Counted from the stretch's first letter, positions 1 through 10,359 are shown. The stretch is 38,061 bases of DNA from Acidobacteriota bacterium (GCA_022567475.1 JADFGZ010000005.1:1-38061), one strand, 5' to 3'. Translations and numbers: made by a program. The notes: generated by a model from the sequence alone, not told the origin.

Positions 1-45
1 TGTCTGCACTTGCCCCGCTATACGCCAAAATAAGGAAACTTTCCC

Positions 46-711
46 TTGCTGATATTCACCACCGCATTTCTGTTAGGCATCCTCCACGCCTTTGGCCCGG
101 ATCATCTGGCGGCGGTGAGCACTTTTGTCAGCCAGCGCCGTCGGCTCAGCTCCGCCGTGATGGTGAGCCTGCGCTGGGGAGTGGGTCATCTGGCGGCAGT
201 CTTGCTGCTAGGTGTCTTGATCGCGGCCTTGGCTGTCCCCGTCCCCGAACGCTTTGAACCGTATGCGGAATTCTTGGTCGGCTTGGTGCTGGTCTTTGTG
301 GGGGGCATCTCTCTGCGGCGCTCGTTCCGGGCGCGCAAGCTGCACTTCCACCAGCACAGCCACGGCTCGCTGGTCCACTCTCATCTGCACTCGCACGCCC
401 ACGGCGAGGAGCACTTCGACAACCACGCCGCCACCGTCACCGGCGTCCTGCACGGGCTGGCCGGCGCCGTGCCCGCGCTGGCGCTGTTCCCCATCGCCGC
501 CATGGAGTCGCCCTGGCTCATGGTGGCCTACCTGGGCGTGTTCGGGCTGGGAGTGATGCTTGGCATGGCGGGCTACTGCCTGGCCCTGGGCGGGCTGATT
601 CGGACCTTCTCCGACGCGCTGCTGGAAAGATGGGTGCAGCCGGTGATCGGGACCGGCTCTTGCGCCCTGGGCGTGGTATGGATGATCCGGACCGGTTTAC
701 TCGTTCCGTAG
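46..711 (+). CDS. NicO/UreH-like high-affinity nickel/cobalt permease family protein
   Basis: ORF with TTG start; multi-TM; HAFGPDH motif near the N-terminus; His-rich loop HFHQHSHGSLVHSHLHSHAHGEEH. Confidence 0.7.
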   Translation: MLIFTTAFLLGILHAFGPDHLAAVSTFVSQRRRLSSAVMVSLRWGVGHLAAVLLLGVLIAALAVPVPERFEPYAEFLVGLVLVFVGGISLRRSFRARKLHFHQHSHGSLVHSHLHSHAHGEEHFDNHAATVTGVLHGLAGAVPALALFPIAAMESPWLMVAYLGVFGLGVMLGMAGYCLALGGLIRTFSDALLERWVQPVIGTGSCALGVVWMIRTGLLVP

Positions 712-748
712 CGGTCACAAACCGCCGCATGTGGCGCTCAGCGGTTTT

Positions 749-805
749 CAGCTTTCTTCTTGCAGTTCTCAGCTCTCATCTTGCAGCGTTCATCTTCCAT
801 CAGCC
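749..805. repeat. degenerate 7-bp/21-bp period repeat (CAGCTTTCTTCTTGCAG / CAGCTCTCATCTTGCAG, 15/17 identical)
   Basis: Read directly; lies between two convergent genes. Confidence 0.6.
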
Positions 806-2316
806 AGGATTCCAGCTTGCTTGGTATGGCTGTAAAGCATTTCCCCATTCTCGTCATAGAATGTGAACTCTGCTTGCGCGCTGTTATCCTCTGGCCCCGG
901 TCCCACCGTGAGGATCAGGAAACCGCCCGTCGGCTCGTTGTAGTGGTATGGCTGCCGGATCTTGCCTTCCGGATCGGACGAGCCCGAATCGCCGGGGCGT
1001 ATTACCTGAAAGGCATTTTGATCGATCAGCGCTCCCGTGGAGAACTCCTCAAAGCCGGCAGGATGAATCGAGTGATACTGCCAGTGCCGGTCGCCGCAGA
1101 TGATATAAAAGTTTTTGGTTAAGAACCCTTGTTGCAAGAGCCAGCGGAAGAACTCTTCCCCTTCCTGCCGGAACCCTGCCGGGTTGACGTGGTTGTCCCG
1201 CTTATCCGTGCTGTCGGGCCCGACCATTGGCGTGGGTGAAAACAGGATTTTGAAGGTTGCATCGCTTTCGAGAAGCGTTCGTTTCAGCCACTCTTTTTGC
1301 TCGCTGCCCCAGATCGATTTCCCCGGACCATCCGCCATGTCATTGGGGCTTCGGTAGTCCCGCCCTTCTACAAACCAGACCTGGAGCAACCGGTTGACCC
1401 GAAAAGTCCGATACGTTACTGCTCTGGCCTCGTTGGGATCGACGACCGGCAGTTGCTCCCGGAAAATCCGGATGCCCAATTCGTGCGAAGGTTCATATCC
1501 TGCGGGACCGAGAAAAGGGTTGATGGGATCGGCGTCATTGAACCGGTAATCGTGGTCATCCTTCATCCAGTACGTAGCTACTTCCCGGAATAACTGGATA
1601 AATCTTGGCTGGGAATACTGCTCGTGGTGTTTCTTTCTCAACTGATGTTCTGTTACCGCGCGGCCGGCAGTGGGGGTGTCGTAGTAAACGTTGTCCCCCG
1701 TCCCCACGAAAAAATCTGGTTTCAGCTTGCGAATGGATTCGAGCGCCGGGTATCCGAGAGGCTTATCCGTCCCGCGATAAGGCGGGTCGAACCGTCCCCC
1801 CATATAATGGAACCGGGAGTAGCTCATTCCGGTGACCACGGCAAAACGAAACTCGCCGGCCGCTTCCCTTCCGGAATGCGTCCGAAACGTGCCCGTTTGC
1901 GATTCTCGAATCCTCGCCTGATCGGGACCGTACAGCAGACGGTAGTAATAGCGCGTGCCCGGCTGCAAACCCGAAACTTTGGTCTTGACGATGTAATCGT
2001 ATTCCGGAACGGCCTCCAACCAATCCGTCCGGAAGGAGCTTTGGAAATCCGGTGCTGAGGAAATTTCAAAGTGTGCGGCCCCGGGACTCCCCGGTATCCC
2101 CGACCAGCGACTGTCCACCAGCGGATTAACGGAAGTAAGCCGAGATTGCAAGATCACGCTGGTTTCGGTCACTTCGCCCGCCATCACTCCTTGGGCAAGC
2201 TCGATGGGAAAATCGCTGGTTTGCGCATAGCCTGTGGATACCGTTGTAATAACGAACAGCGCCAGCAAGAAAATACGCTCGGGAAAATAATTTGTAGCCT
2301 GCGGCGTCGGCGTCAT
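790..2316 (-). CDS. PhoD-like alkaline phosphatase / metallophosphatase, secreted
   Basis: ORF 790..2376; preferred start at 2316 (MTPTPQ) after GAGGAG; signal peptide-like N-terminus; GDNVYYD, DDHD and CGDRHWQ metal-site motifs. Confidence 0.8.
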   Translation of the reverse strand: MTPTPQATNYFPERIFLLALFVITTVSTGYAQTSDFPIELAQGVMAGEVTETSVILQSRLTSVNPLVDSRWSGIPGSPGAAHFEISSAPDFQSSFRTDWLEAVPEYDYIVKTKVSGLQPGTRYYYRLLYGPDQARIRESQTGTFRTHSGREAAGEFRFAVVTGMSYSRFHYMGGRFDPPYRGTDKPLGYPALESIRKLKPDFFVGTGDNVYYDTPTAGRAVTEHQLRKKHHEQYSQPRFIQLFREVATYWMKDDHDYRFNDADPINPFLGPAGYEPSHELGIRIFREQLPVVDPNEARAVTYRTFRVNRLLQVWFVEGRDYRSPNDMADGPGKSIWGSEQKEWLKRTLLESDATFKILFSPTPMVGPDSTDKRDNHVNPAGFRQEGEEFFRWLLQQGFLTKNFYIICGDRHWQYHSIHPAGFEEFSTGALIDQNAFQVIRPGDSGSSDPEGKIRQPYHYNEPTGGFLILTVGPGPEDNSAQAEFTFYDENGEMLYSHTKQAGILADGR

Positions 2317-2388
2317 GTGGTCTCCTCTCATGTACTTTTCACTGCACACAGTACCAGTGTTCCGGTGGAGTTGCACTACCTTCCAGAA

Positions 2389-4212
2389 CTATGCATTCGG
2401 GGGCGATGGAGTTGTTGCTTTGGCCAGAAATTCCCGCACCAGGGCGGCCTGGCGGCGAGGCAATATCCGCTGGAGGTCCTCTTCCGAAGCGGACCGGATT
2501 GCTTCCAAGCCTCCGAAATTCTCAAGCAACTTGCGAGCCGTTTTCTCTCCCACGCCGGGAATCTCGCAAAGCTCGGAACGCAGCCTGCGAGAGTCGCGGC
2601 GATGGCGATGGAAGCTGACGGCGAAACGGTGCGACTCGTCCCGGACCTGCTGCATGAGATGGAGCACCGGAGAGTGCGGATCGAGCCGGATGGGCTCGGA
2701 CTCTTTCCCGAGGACATAGAGAATCTCTTCTTTCTTGGCGATGCTGGCCAGCGGTTGATTGATAATCCCCAGCTTTTCCAGGGCCTCTGCCGCGGCGTGC
2801 AACTGGCCCACGCCGCCGTCGATCAGCATCAGCCCCGGCAACGGCTGATGCTCCTCCTGCAACCGGCGGCAGCGGCGACCCACGACCTCCCGCATGCTGG
2901 CGAAATCATCGTTCCCCTTCACCGTGCGGAGGATGAACTTGCGGTACCCGGCCTTCTTCATCTTGCCGTTTTCCCAGACCACCATCGAGGCCACCGGGTC
3001 GGCTCCTTGAAAATGGGAGACGTCGAAGCATTCAATCCGGCCGGGTGGTTCCGCCAAGCCCAGCGCCTCCTGCAAGGCTTCCAGAATGGCGCGGGCCGAT
3101 GGCTTCAAAATACGAAACCGCTGGTCAAAAGAGTGCGCCGCATTTTTTTCCGCCAGCTCCAGCAGCGCCCGTTTTTGCCCCCGCTGGGGAGTGAGAATCT
3201 CCACCTTGTGGCCGCGTTTCTCCGAAAGCAGCTCTTCCAGCAACGAGCGGTCTTCGAAATCGACCGGGATATGGACAAACGCCGGGATGTATTGCTGCTC
3301 CAGATAAATCTGTTTCAGCAAGGAGGAGAAAAAGTCGCTGGCGTCAAACAGCTCCTGGTTTTCCCAGAAGAATTCCCGGCGGTCGAGCACGCGGCCTCTT
3401 CGCATGTGGAATACATTGACGGCCACCAGGGGGCCTTCCTGGTGATGGGCAAAGACGTCCCGGTCATCACCCTCGGCGGCGGCCACCTTCTGTTTCTCCT
3501 GCAACTGCTCCACCGTCGAGATCAGGTCCCGGCAGGCGGCGGCCTCCTCGAACCGCTCGCCATCGGAGGCCTTCTGCATGCGGTCGCGGAGAACCCGGAC
3601 CAAATCGCCGTGACGGCCCTCCAGAAACATTTTCACGTCCCGCACCGCCTGCGTATAACGCTCCTCGGTGGTGAGTCCGGGCACGCAGGGCCCCTGGCAG
3701 CGCTGGATGTAATATTCCAGACAGGGCCGGGGATGCGCCCGCGCCAGGTCCACCGTGCAGGAAGGCACCAAAAAATACCGGTGGATCAAGCGGGCAATGC
3801 GGTAAGCCAGGCCGCCCGGAAAATACGGGCCATAGTAGGCCGACCCGTCTTTCTTCAGCCGCCGGGTCACGTAGATGCGAGGGTATTTTTCCGAGACCGT
3901 CAGCTTGATGTAGGGATAGGTTTTATCGTCCCGCAACAGGACGTTGAACCTCGGCTGAATTTGCTTGATGAGGTTGTTTTCCAGAGCCAGCGCTTCCCGG
4001 TCATTGTCCACAAGAATCGTGCTGACCGCAACGGCTTCGCGGACCAGGGTGTCCGTCTTCGCCTCCGCCGCCCGCGTTTCCAAAAAATACGAACGCACTC
4101 GCTGCCGCAGGGATTTGGCTTTCCCGATGTAGATTACTTCCCCGGCGGCGTTGAGAAACTGGTAGACGCCCGGCTCGGCCGGCACGGTGGCGAGTTTTTC
4201 TGTGGATATCAT
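2389..4212 (-). CDS. uvrC: Excinuclease ABC subunit C (UvrC)
   Basis: N-terminal GIY-YIG-like region (GVYQFLNAAGEVIYIGKAKSLRQRVRSYF), UvrC core (FDVSHFQGADPVASMVVWENG), C-terminal HhH (IPGVGEKTARKLLENFG). Confidence 0.95.
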   Translation of the reverse strand: MISTEKLATVPAEPGVYQFLNAAGEVIYIGKAKSLRQRVRSYFLETRAAEAKTDTLVREAVAVSTILVDNDREALALENNLIKQIQPRFNVLLRDDKTYPYIKLTVSEKYPRIYVTRRLKKDGSAYYGPYFPGGLAYRIARLIHRYFLVPSCTVDLARAHPRPCLEYYIQRCQGPCVPGLTTEERYTQAVRDVKMFLEGRHGDLVRVLRDRMQKASDGERFEEAAACRDLISTVEQLQEKQKVAAAEGDDRDVFAHHQEGPLVAVNVFHMRRGRVLDRREFFWENQELFDASDFFSSLLKQIYLEQQYIPAFVHIPVDFEDRSLLEELLSEKRGHKVEILTPQRGQKRALLELAEKNAAHSFDQRFRILKPSARAILEALQEALGLAEPPGRIECFDVSHFQGADPVASMVVWENGKMKKAGYRKFILRTVKGNDDFASMREVVGRRCRRLQEEHQPLPGLMLIDGGVGQLHAAAEALEKLGIINQPLASIAKKEEILYVLGKESEPIRLDPHSPVLHLMQQVRDESHRFAVSFHRHRRDSRRLRSELCEIPGVGEKTARKLLENFGGLEAIRSASEEDLQRILPRRQAALVREFLAKATTPSPPNA

Positions 4213-4213
4213 T

Positions 4214-4239
4214 AGCTCTAATTGGCAGCTCGAATTGGC
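4214..4239. repeat. 13-bp tandem duplication AGCTCTAATTGGC/AGCTCGAATTGGC ending 1 nt from the uvrC start codon
   Basis: 12/13 identity, read directly. Confidence 0.9.
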
Positions 4240-4385
4240 GCGAACCGGTAGCGTGCCTGGCGATTCCCCCGAAATAAAAGCGGTGCGGCCGGTTGTCGAG
4301 GCGTGGCAAAGCCGCCCTCCTGGAAAATGTTACCAGACCCGAAAGTGGCTTGCCAGCGGCGCCTCCCCCCGAAGCGGCCCGGCAA

Positions 4386-4402
4386 GGAAGAGTTGCTCTT
4401 CC
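4386..4402. promoter_or_regulatory. Perfect inverted repeat GGAAGAG-TTG-CTCTTCC upstream of the HlyC-like gene
   Basis: 7-bp arms, 3-nt spacer; related sequence at 5902-5923 upstream of the histidine kinase. Confidence 0.45.
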
Positions 4403-4473
4403 ACGGAAGCGCCCATCCCGTGCTAGAATAATCCTGCATTCTGCCGGAAACCACCAAGCGGCAGGAAGCGACT

Positions 4474-5805
4474 ATGCCTGCCCTTCCGCTTTTACACATT
4501 TTAATCGTTGTCTTCCTGGTGCTGGCCAACGCCTTTTTTGTGGCGGTGGAGTTCGCCCTGGTCAGCGTCCGCCGAACCCGCCTGCAACAGCTCGCCTCGC
4601 AAGGCAACTCGCGGGCCGAGGCTGCCCTGAAACTGGTTGGAAATCTGAACAGTGTTCTGAGCGGGACACAACTGGGCATTACCTTGGCTAGCCTGGCTCT
4701 GGGATGGATTGGTGAAATTACTTTCGCGGGACTGATCCAGCCGGCTCTGGCCTGGGTGCATGCAGACAACCTGGTGTCGACCCACACTGTGGCATTGATA
4801 CTGGCTTTCCTGATGATCACTTTTCTCCATGTGGTCCTCGGGGAGTTGGTCCCGAAGCAGGTAGCCCTGGAAAAGGCCGAGCGCCTCTCTCTCATGATCG
4901 CATGGCCCATGACCTTCTTCATGAAGCTAATCCGCTGGCCGCTTGCGGTCCTGGACGCCTGTTCCTTTTACCTGGCCCGGCACCTGGGAGCTACGGCTCA
5001 GGGTCCCCAATCCCACTCCTACACGGGAGAAGAGCTGAAGATGCTGGTCACCGCCAGCCATCGCAGCGGCGCTTTACCCGCCTATCAACGGGAGATGATC
5101 CACAACATCCTGGACCTCCGTCAGGTGTTGGTGCGGGAAGTGATGGTGCCGCGGCCGAACATCGTCTCGGTTTCTGTGGAGTTGACTCTGGGGGAGCTGT
5201 TGCGGATCGTCACGGAGGATCAGCACTCGCGGCTTCCCGTCCATCAGGACTCTCCCGAACAGATTATCGGCGTCCTCTACACCAAGGACTTGCTGAAAGT
5301 CGCCGAGGACCGGCAGGAGGCCTGGGAGGCCGGGCGCACCCCCCGGGAATTCGTGCTGCGCAGCTTGCTGCGAGAAATTCTGGTCGTGCCGGAGACCAAG
5401 CCGATTGACCAGCTGCTGCGGGACTTCCAAAAGCAGCGCCGGCATATGGCCCTGGTGGTGGATGAATTCGGCAGCACGGTCGGGCTGGTGACGGTGGAGG
5501 ATGTGCTGGAGCAGATCGTCGGTGAAATCGAGGACGAGTATGACTGGGAGATGCCGCCCGGCTTGCGTCTGGGAGAGCGCACGCTGGTGCTGGAAGCGAG
5601 CGTCAACATCCTGGATTTGGAGGATCAGTACCAAGTGCAACTCCCCCGGGACAAGGGTTTTGAAACCCTGGCCGGCTTCGTGCTCCAGCAGTTCGGGCAC
5701 ATCCCGCAGGAGGCCGAGTCGTTTGTCTATGAGAATCGCCGGTTCACCGTGCTGGAGATGGAGCATCACCGCGTGGCGCGGGTGAAGTTGGAAATGCTGG
5801 ATTAG
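4474..5805 (+). CDS. CNNM transmembrane / CBS-pair / CorC-HlyC domain protein (hemolysin C family)
   Basis: N-terminal TM domain (ANAFFVAVEFALVSVRRTRL), CBS region, C-terminal GFETLAGFVLQQFGHIP. Confidence 0.9.
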   Translation: MPALPLLHILIVVFLVLANAFFVAVEFALVSVRRTRLQQLASQGNSRAEAALKLVGNLNSVLSGTQLGITLASLALGWIGEITFAGLIQPALAWVHADNLVSTHTVALILAFLMITFLHVVLGELVPKQVALEKAERLSLMIAWPMTFFMKLIRWPLAVLDACSFYLARHLGATAQGPQSHSYTGEELKMLVTASHRSGALPAYQREMIHNILDLRQVLVREVMVPRPNIVSVSVELTLGELLRIVTEDQHSRLPVHQDSPEQIIGVLYTKDLLKVAEDRQEAWEAGRTPREFVLRSLLREILVVPETKPIDQLLRDFQKQRRHMALVVDEFGSTVGLVTVEDVLEQIVGEIEDEYDWEMPPGLRLGERTLVLEASVNILDLEDQYQVQLPRDKGFETLAGFVLQQFGHIPQEAESFVYENRRFTVLEMEHHRVARVKLEMLD

Positions 5806-5993
5806 CGGCTGGAAGCAGCCCCGCCGACGGCTCCCCTTTCCCGCAACCAAACCATACCGCAGCCGTTCTCTCACTCGATACCTCGCCCCCGGAACGCAAG
5901 CAAGGTAGTTGCTCTTCCCACGCTTTTTCGAGTACATTCGTGCTAACACGCGCCCCGTGACCGGGCATCGTTCGCGGGCGCAATCAAACGCCG

Positions 5994-6011
5994 CAGGAGC
6001 CTCAGAGCCCT
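5994..6011. repeat. 9-bp imperfect tandem duplication CAGGAGCCT/CAGAGCCCT directly abutting the histidine kinase ATG
   Basis: 7/9 identity, read directly. Confidence 0.5.
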
Positions 6012-7685
6012 ATGGAGATGATGGATCAGAGACAGTGGCTTTCCTGGCTGATCCGCGTGCGGATTGTCATCATCACCTTCCTGCTGGGCATCGAGCTCAC
6101 CATCCAGCAGGTGGCTCGTTTGCAGAACCTGACCGTCGTGCAGGTTCCGATGGATTACTTTCTGGCCGTCCTGGTGTTCTGGTGCGTGCTGGATCTGATC
6201 CACCACATCCTGCTGAAGCTCCATTTAGACGCCACCCAGCAAGCCTATATTCAGATGATTCTGGATACCTCCATGGTGACGCTGGTGGTCTACTTAACCG
6301 GCGGCCTGGATAGTTACTTTTACTTCCTCTATCCCTTAACGATCCTGATGGGAAGCATTATCCTCTCGAGGGGAGGCGCCTTCCTGATCGCCAGCCTTTG
6401 CTTTATTCAGGCGGGAGTCATACTGGAGCTTCCCTATTACAACATCATTCCCGCCTATGCCCTGACCCAACCGGACCTGAAAAGCCTGCAAATCAATATA
6501 GCGGCCAACCTGGTGGCGTTTCTGGCCGTGGCGCACCTGGCCAGCAAGCTGGCGGTGATTTTGCGCAAGACCGGCGTCGAGCTGGAAGACAAGAAGGGAG
6601 AGCTGGAGGATCTGCAAGCCCTGAACCAGGACATCCTGGAAAGCATGCGTGGCGGTCTGATTACGACCGACCTGGCGGGGCAGATCATCCTGTTGAACTC
6701 GCCGGGAGCGGACATCCTGGGGCTTCCTTTTTCCTCCCTCAAAGGCAAGAACATCGAAACGATCTTCCCGCAGGTTATGGCGGGAGGACAGCCCGATCTC
6801 TCCAAAGCACGGCAAGAGATTTGTTATACGGGCGCCGGAAGGGAGGAAAAATTCCTGGGCCTGAGCGTCTCCCCGTTAAGCCGCAACGGGGAAACAGTAG
6901 GCTATGTGTACGGCTTCCAGGACGTCACCCCGATTAAGAAACTGGAACGGGAGGTCCAACTCAAGGACCGGATGGCGGCCATCGGACGGATGGCGGCGGC
7001 CATCGCGCATGAAATCCGCAATCCGCTGGCTTCCATCGCCGGATCGGTGAAGCTGTTTTCCGGAATGGCTGTCTTGAATTCGGATCAGCAACGTCTGATC
7101 GGGATTGTCTTGAAGGAGTCCGAACGGCTCAACGCGATCATCACGGATTTCCTGCTTTACTCGCGGGAAAAGACCTATCGGTTTGAACCGGTTAACGTGG
7201 TGGAGATTTTGGAGGAAACGCTGACGCTGTTCAAAAACCGCCCTCAGTTTGAGGGGCGCTACCGGATTGAAAAGAAGCTTCCCGCAGAGCCGGTCCTCTC
7301 CTTCGTGGACGCCGACCGCATGCGGCAGGTCTTCTGGAACATCGGGGACAACGCCGTAAAGGCCATGCCCCGCGGCGGCACCCTCTCCGTCGAGGTCACG
7401 ACCGCAGAAGAACACCTGCAAATCCTCTTTCGCGACACGGGCAGCGGGATGTCTCCCCGGCAGGTGGAGAAACTGTTTGAACCGTTTCAATCCAGCTTCG
7501 AAGGGGGAACCGGCCTGGGCCTGGCCATTGTCTACCAGATCATCCAGGCGCATAAGGGAACCATCCACGCCGAGTCCACGGGGAACGGCACCGTGTTTCG
7601 CATCGTGCTGCCCTCGCTCCACCATTCTCCGGAAAGAGAGGTCCTAACGGCAAAAGTCCATGGCGAATTTACTAGTGGTCGATGA
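6012..7685 (+). CDS. Membrane PAS-domain sensor histidine kinase (PilS/NtrB-like)
   Basis: Multi-TM N-terminus, PAS region, HEIRNPLASIAGSVKLF H-box, N/G boxes (DNAVKAMPRGG, GTGLGLAIV). Confidence 0.88.
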   Translation: MEMMDQRQWLSWLIRVRIVIITFLLGIELTIQQVARLQNLTVVQVPMDYFLAVLVFWCVLDLIHHILLKLHLDATQQAYIQMILDTSMVTLVVYLTGGLDSYFYFLYPLTILMGSIILSRGGAFLIASLCFIQAGVILELPYYNIIPAYALTQPDLKSLQINIAANLVAFLAVAHLASKLAVILRKTGVELEDKKGELEDLQALNQDILESMRGGLITTDLAGQIILLNSPGADILGLPFSSLKGKNIETIFPQVMAGGQPDLSKARQEICYTGAGREEKFLGLSVSPLSRNGETVGYVYGFQDVTPIKKLEREVQLKDRMAAIGRMAAAIAHEIRNPLASIAGSVKLFSGMAVLNSDQQRLIGIVLKESERLNAIITDFLLYSREKTYRFEPVNVVEILEETLTLFKNRPQFEGRYRIEKKLPAEPVLSFVDADRMRQVFWNIGDNAVKAMPRGGTLSVEVTTAEEHLQILFRDTGSGMSPRQVEKLFEPFQSSFEGGTGLGLAIVYQIIQAHKGTIHAESTGNGTVFRIVLPSLHHSPEREVLTAKVHGEFTSGR

Positions 7686-9033
7686 CGAAAAGTCCATCTG
7701 CGAGATGCTGGACATCGCCTTCCGAAAGGCGGGCCACCGGGTGGACACCGCCAACAGCGTTCCGGAGGCGCGCCAAAAGCTCGAGCACCAGATTTACGAC
7801 CTGATCATTTCCGACATCAAAATGCCCCAGTCGAGCGGCCTCGATCTGCTCCAGTACGTTCGCGAATCCCACCCGGATTCGCTGGTGATTCTGATCACCG
7901 GCCACGAGTCGATTGAAACTGCGGTGCGGGCCGTCCAGATGGGGGCTTTCGACTATCTGATCAAGACGCCGTCGCTGGTGGATGAGCTGAAATTCAAAGT
8001 CGAGCTCGCCCTGGAAATCTCCCGGATCAAACAGGAAAACGTCTCTCTGAAGCGCGAGCTGGGGAAACAGCGGGGCCTGGAGGACATCGTGGGACAAAGT
8101 TCCCCGATGAAGACGCTCTTCGAGCTGATCCTCAGCGTCGCCCCCGCCAACAGCACGATCTTGATCCTGGGAGAAAGCGGAACGGGCAAGGAATTGGTGG
8201 CGCGCGCCATTCACTTGCACAGTTCACGCAGCAAGCAGCCTTTCGTCTCCATCAATTGCAGCGCGTTTCAGGAGACGCTGCTGGAAAGCGAGCTGTTCGG
8301 ATATCTGAAGGGAGCCTTTACCGGAGCAACCACGAACAAGAAAGGCCTGTTCGAGTATGCCTCCGGGGGAACCCTCTTTTTGGATGAAATCGCGGAGATG
8401 AGCCTGTCCATGCAGGTGAAGCTGCTCCGCGCCTTGCAGGAGCGCAAGATTCGTCCCGTCGGGGGCAACGAAGAGATTGATATCGATGTCCGTGTGATTG
8501 CCGCTTCCAACCGGGACTTGCAACAGATGGTGGAAGAGAAAACGTTTCGCGAGGACCTGTTCTATCGCATCAGCGTGATTCCCCTGGAAATCCCCCCCCT
8601 GCGGAACCGTCCCGCCGACATTTCCCTGCTGGCATTTCATTTCCTCAAAAAATTCAGCAGCCAGATGGGAAAGCCTATCCACAAGATCAGCAGCGACGCC
8701 ATCCGCCTGATGGAGAGTTATCCGTGGCCGGGCAACGTCCGGGAGCTTGAAAACGCCATCGAGCGGGCGGTGGCCCTGGAAAAAGGAGAGGAAATCGTCC
8801 CGGACTCTCTGCCCGAACGGGTGGTCCACGGAGTAGACGTCAAATCCAATCGGAGCATCCTGACACAGTTGCCGGAAGAGGGCATGGATCTGGAGCGGCA
8901 CATTCAGCAGATTGAGCGGGGACTGCTGGAGGCCGCCCTGGTTCGCTCCCACGGAGTCCGCACCCGCGCTGCGGATTTGCTACAGATGAGTTATCGCTCC
9001 TTCCGCCACTACGCCAAAAAATACGGCGTCTGA
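7660..9033 (+). CDS. Sigma-54-dependent response regulator (PilR/NtrC-like)
   Basis: Receiver, AAA+ domain with GESGTGKE Walker A and GAFTGA, C-terminal Fis-type HTH; overlaps the kinase gene by 26 nt. Confidence 0.92.
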   Translation: MANLLVVDDEKSICEMLDIAFRKAGHRVDTANSVPEARQKLEHQIYDLIISDIKMPQSSGLDLLQYVRESHPDSLVILITGHESIETAVRAVQMGAFDYLIKTPSLVDELKFKVELALEISRIKQENVSLKRELGKQRGLEDIVGQSSPMKTLFELILSVAPANSTILILGESGTGKELVARAIHLHSSRSKQPFVSINCSAFQETLLESELFGYLKGAFTGATTNKKGLFEYASGGTLFLDEIAEMSLSMQVKLLRALQERKIRPVGGNEEIDIDVRVIAASNRDLQQMVEEKTFREDLFYRISVIPLEIPPLRNRPADISLLAFHFLKKFSSQMGKPIHKISSDAIRLMESYPWPGNVRELENAIERAVALEKGEEIVPDSLPERVVHGVDVKSNRSILTQLPEEGMDLERHIQQIERGLLEAALVRSHGVRTRAADLLQMSYRSFRHYAKKYGV

Positions 9034-9069
9034 GCTTTCGTCTCACCGGAACGCGGTTCGCCCCGGCGA

Positions 9070-10359
9070 TTACCCGCGAGTTTCCGCGAACTCTTTGCTT
9101 AATACAGCGGTTTCCCCCTCCGTCTTCGCGATAATGACCGCTCCGCAGCTATCGCTGAACACGTTCACTGCGGTGCGGCACATATCCAGGATGCGATCTG
9201 TGACCAAAATCAGTCCGATGGCCTCAATCGGCAGGCCGATCGCGCCCAGAATCACGAGGATCGCCACCAGGCTGGCCGCCGGAATGCCTGCCACCCCTAT
9301 GGAGGTGAGCAAGGCGAGAAGCACGACGGTGAATTGCAGGCCAAAGCTCAATTCCATCCCGTAAGCCTGCGCGATGAACATCGCCGCCACGCACTCGTAT
9401 AACGCCGCTCCATCCATATTGACCGTCGCTCCCAGCGGCAGGATAAAACTGCTGATGCGGTTGGAAACACGGGCGTTCTCCTGCACGCACTCCAGCGTCA
9501 GCGGCAGCGTGGCGGAAGAGGAGGCCGTAGAGAATGCCATCAGCAGGGCCGGGGACATCGCCCGAAAATGCAGCCAGGGATCGACCCGGCCTACCAAACG
9601 CAACAACAGGGGAAGGATCACGAAGGTGTGAATCGCCAGCGCCAGCAGCACCGTCACGAAGAAGGAAAGCAAGGGAACAAACGCAGCAAACCCTGTCGTC
9701 GAAACCGTCTTTGCTACCAGCCCGAATACACCAATCGGAGCAAAACGCATCACCCAGAGAGTGATCTTCATCATCGTCTCAAAGATGCCCTGCCAGATCC
9801 GCTTCAGTGATCCTGCATAGTCCGGTTGAATGCGGGTCATAAAGTAGCCGAACAGCAGGCTGAAGAAGATCAGTCCCAGCATTTGGCCCTCCGCAGCAGC
9901 CGCGATGATATTGGGCGGCACCATCCGCAGAAAAACCTCCGCTATATCGCCGGCCCCCCTGCCCTCGACTCCTTGCAGCGCAGCCTCTGTGTTCTCTGCC
10001 AGGCCCAGGCGTGGGCCCGCCGGCTCGCCATCCACGATCCCCGGCGCGATGGCATTGACAAGCGCCAAGCCCACGAGGATCGCCAGTATGCTGGTTAGCA
10101 TGTAATAGAGAACGGTTTTTACACCGAGACGCCCCAGGCCAGCCTCGCCGCCAATCCCTGCTATTCCGGTAATGATGGCGGCCATGATCAGCGGCACAGT
10201 AATCATCTTCAGAGCATTGAGAAAAAGGGTGCCGATGAAATCGTAGGCCTGGTAATAGGTGACGCCGAAAAGTCCCGCGTCAGTCCCCGTGAGCGTTCCG
10301 GCAATACACGCCAGCCCAATGCCGATGAGGATTTGCCAATGCAGTTTCAGTCTGCGCAT
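9070..10359 (-). CDS. Dicarboxylate/amino acid:cation symporter (DAACS, GltP-like)
   Basis: LFLNALKMITVPLIMAAI; TASSSATLPLTLECV; LPLGATVNMDGAALYECVAAMFIAQ. Confidence 0.92.
   Translation of the reverse strand: MRRLKLHWQILIGIGLACIAGTLTGTDAGLFGVTYYQAYDFIGTLFLNALKMITVPLIMAAIITGIAGIGGEAGLGRLGVKTVLYYMLTSILAILVGLALVNAIAPGIVDGEPAGPRLGLAENTEAALQGVEGRGAGDIAEVFLRMVPPNIIAAAAEGQMLGLIFFSLLFGYFMTRIQPDYAGSLKRIWQGIFETMMKITLWVMRFAPIGVFGLVAKTVSTTGFAAFVPLLSFFVTVLLALAIHTFVILPLLLRLVGRVDPWLHFRAMSPALLMAFSTASSSATLPLTLECVQENARVSNRISSFILPLGATVNMDGAALYECVAAMFIAQAYGMELSFGLQFTVVLLALLTSIGVAGIPAASLVAILVILGAIGLPIEAIGLILVTDRILDMCRTAVNVFSDSCGAVIIAKTEGETAVLSKEFAETRG

Noticed and set aside
2071-4215. 714-aa plus-strand ORF opposite uvrC
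   Set aside because: Antisense shadow ORF in high-GC coding DNA; the opposite strand encodes a clear UvrC.
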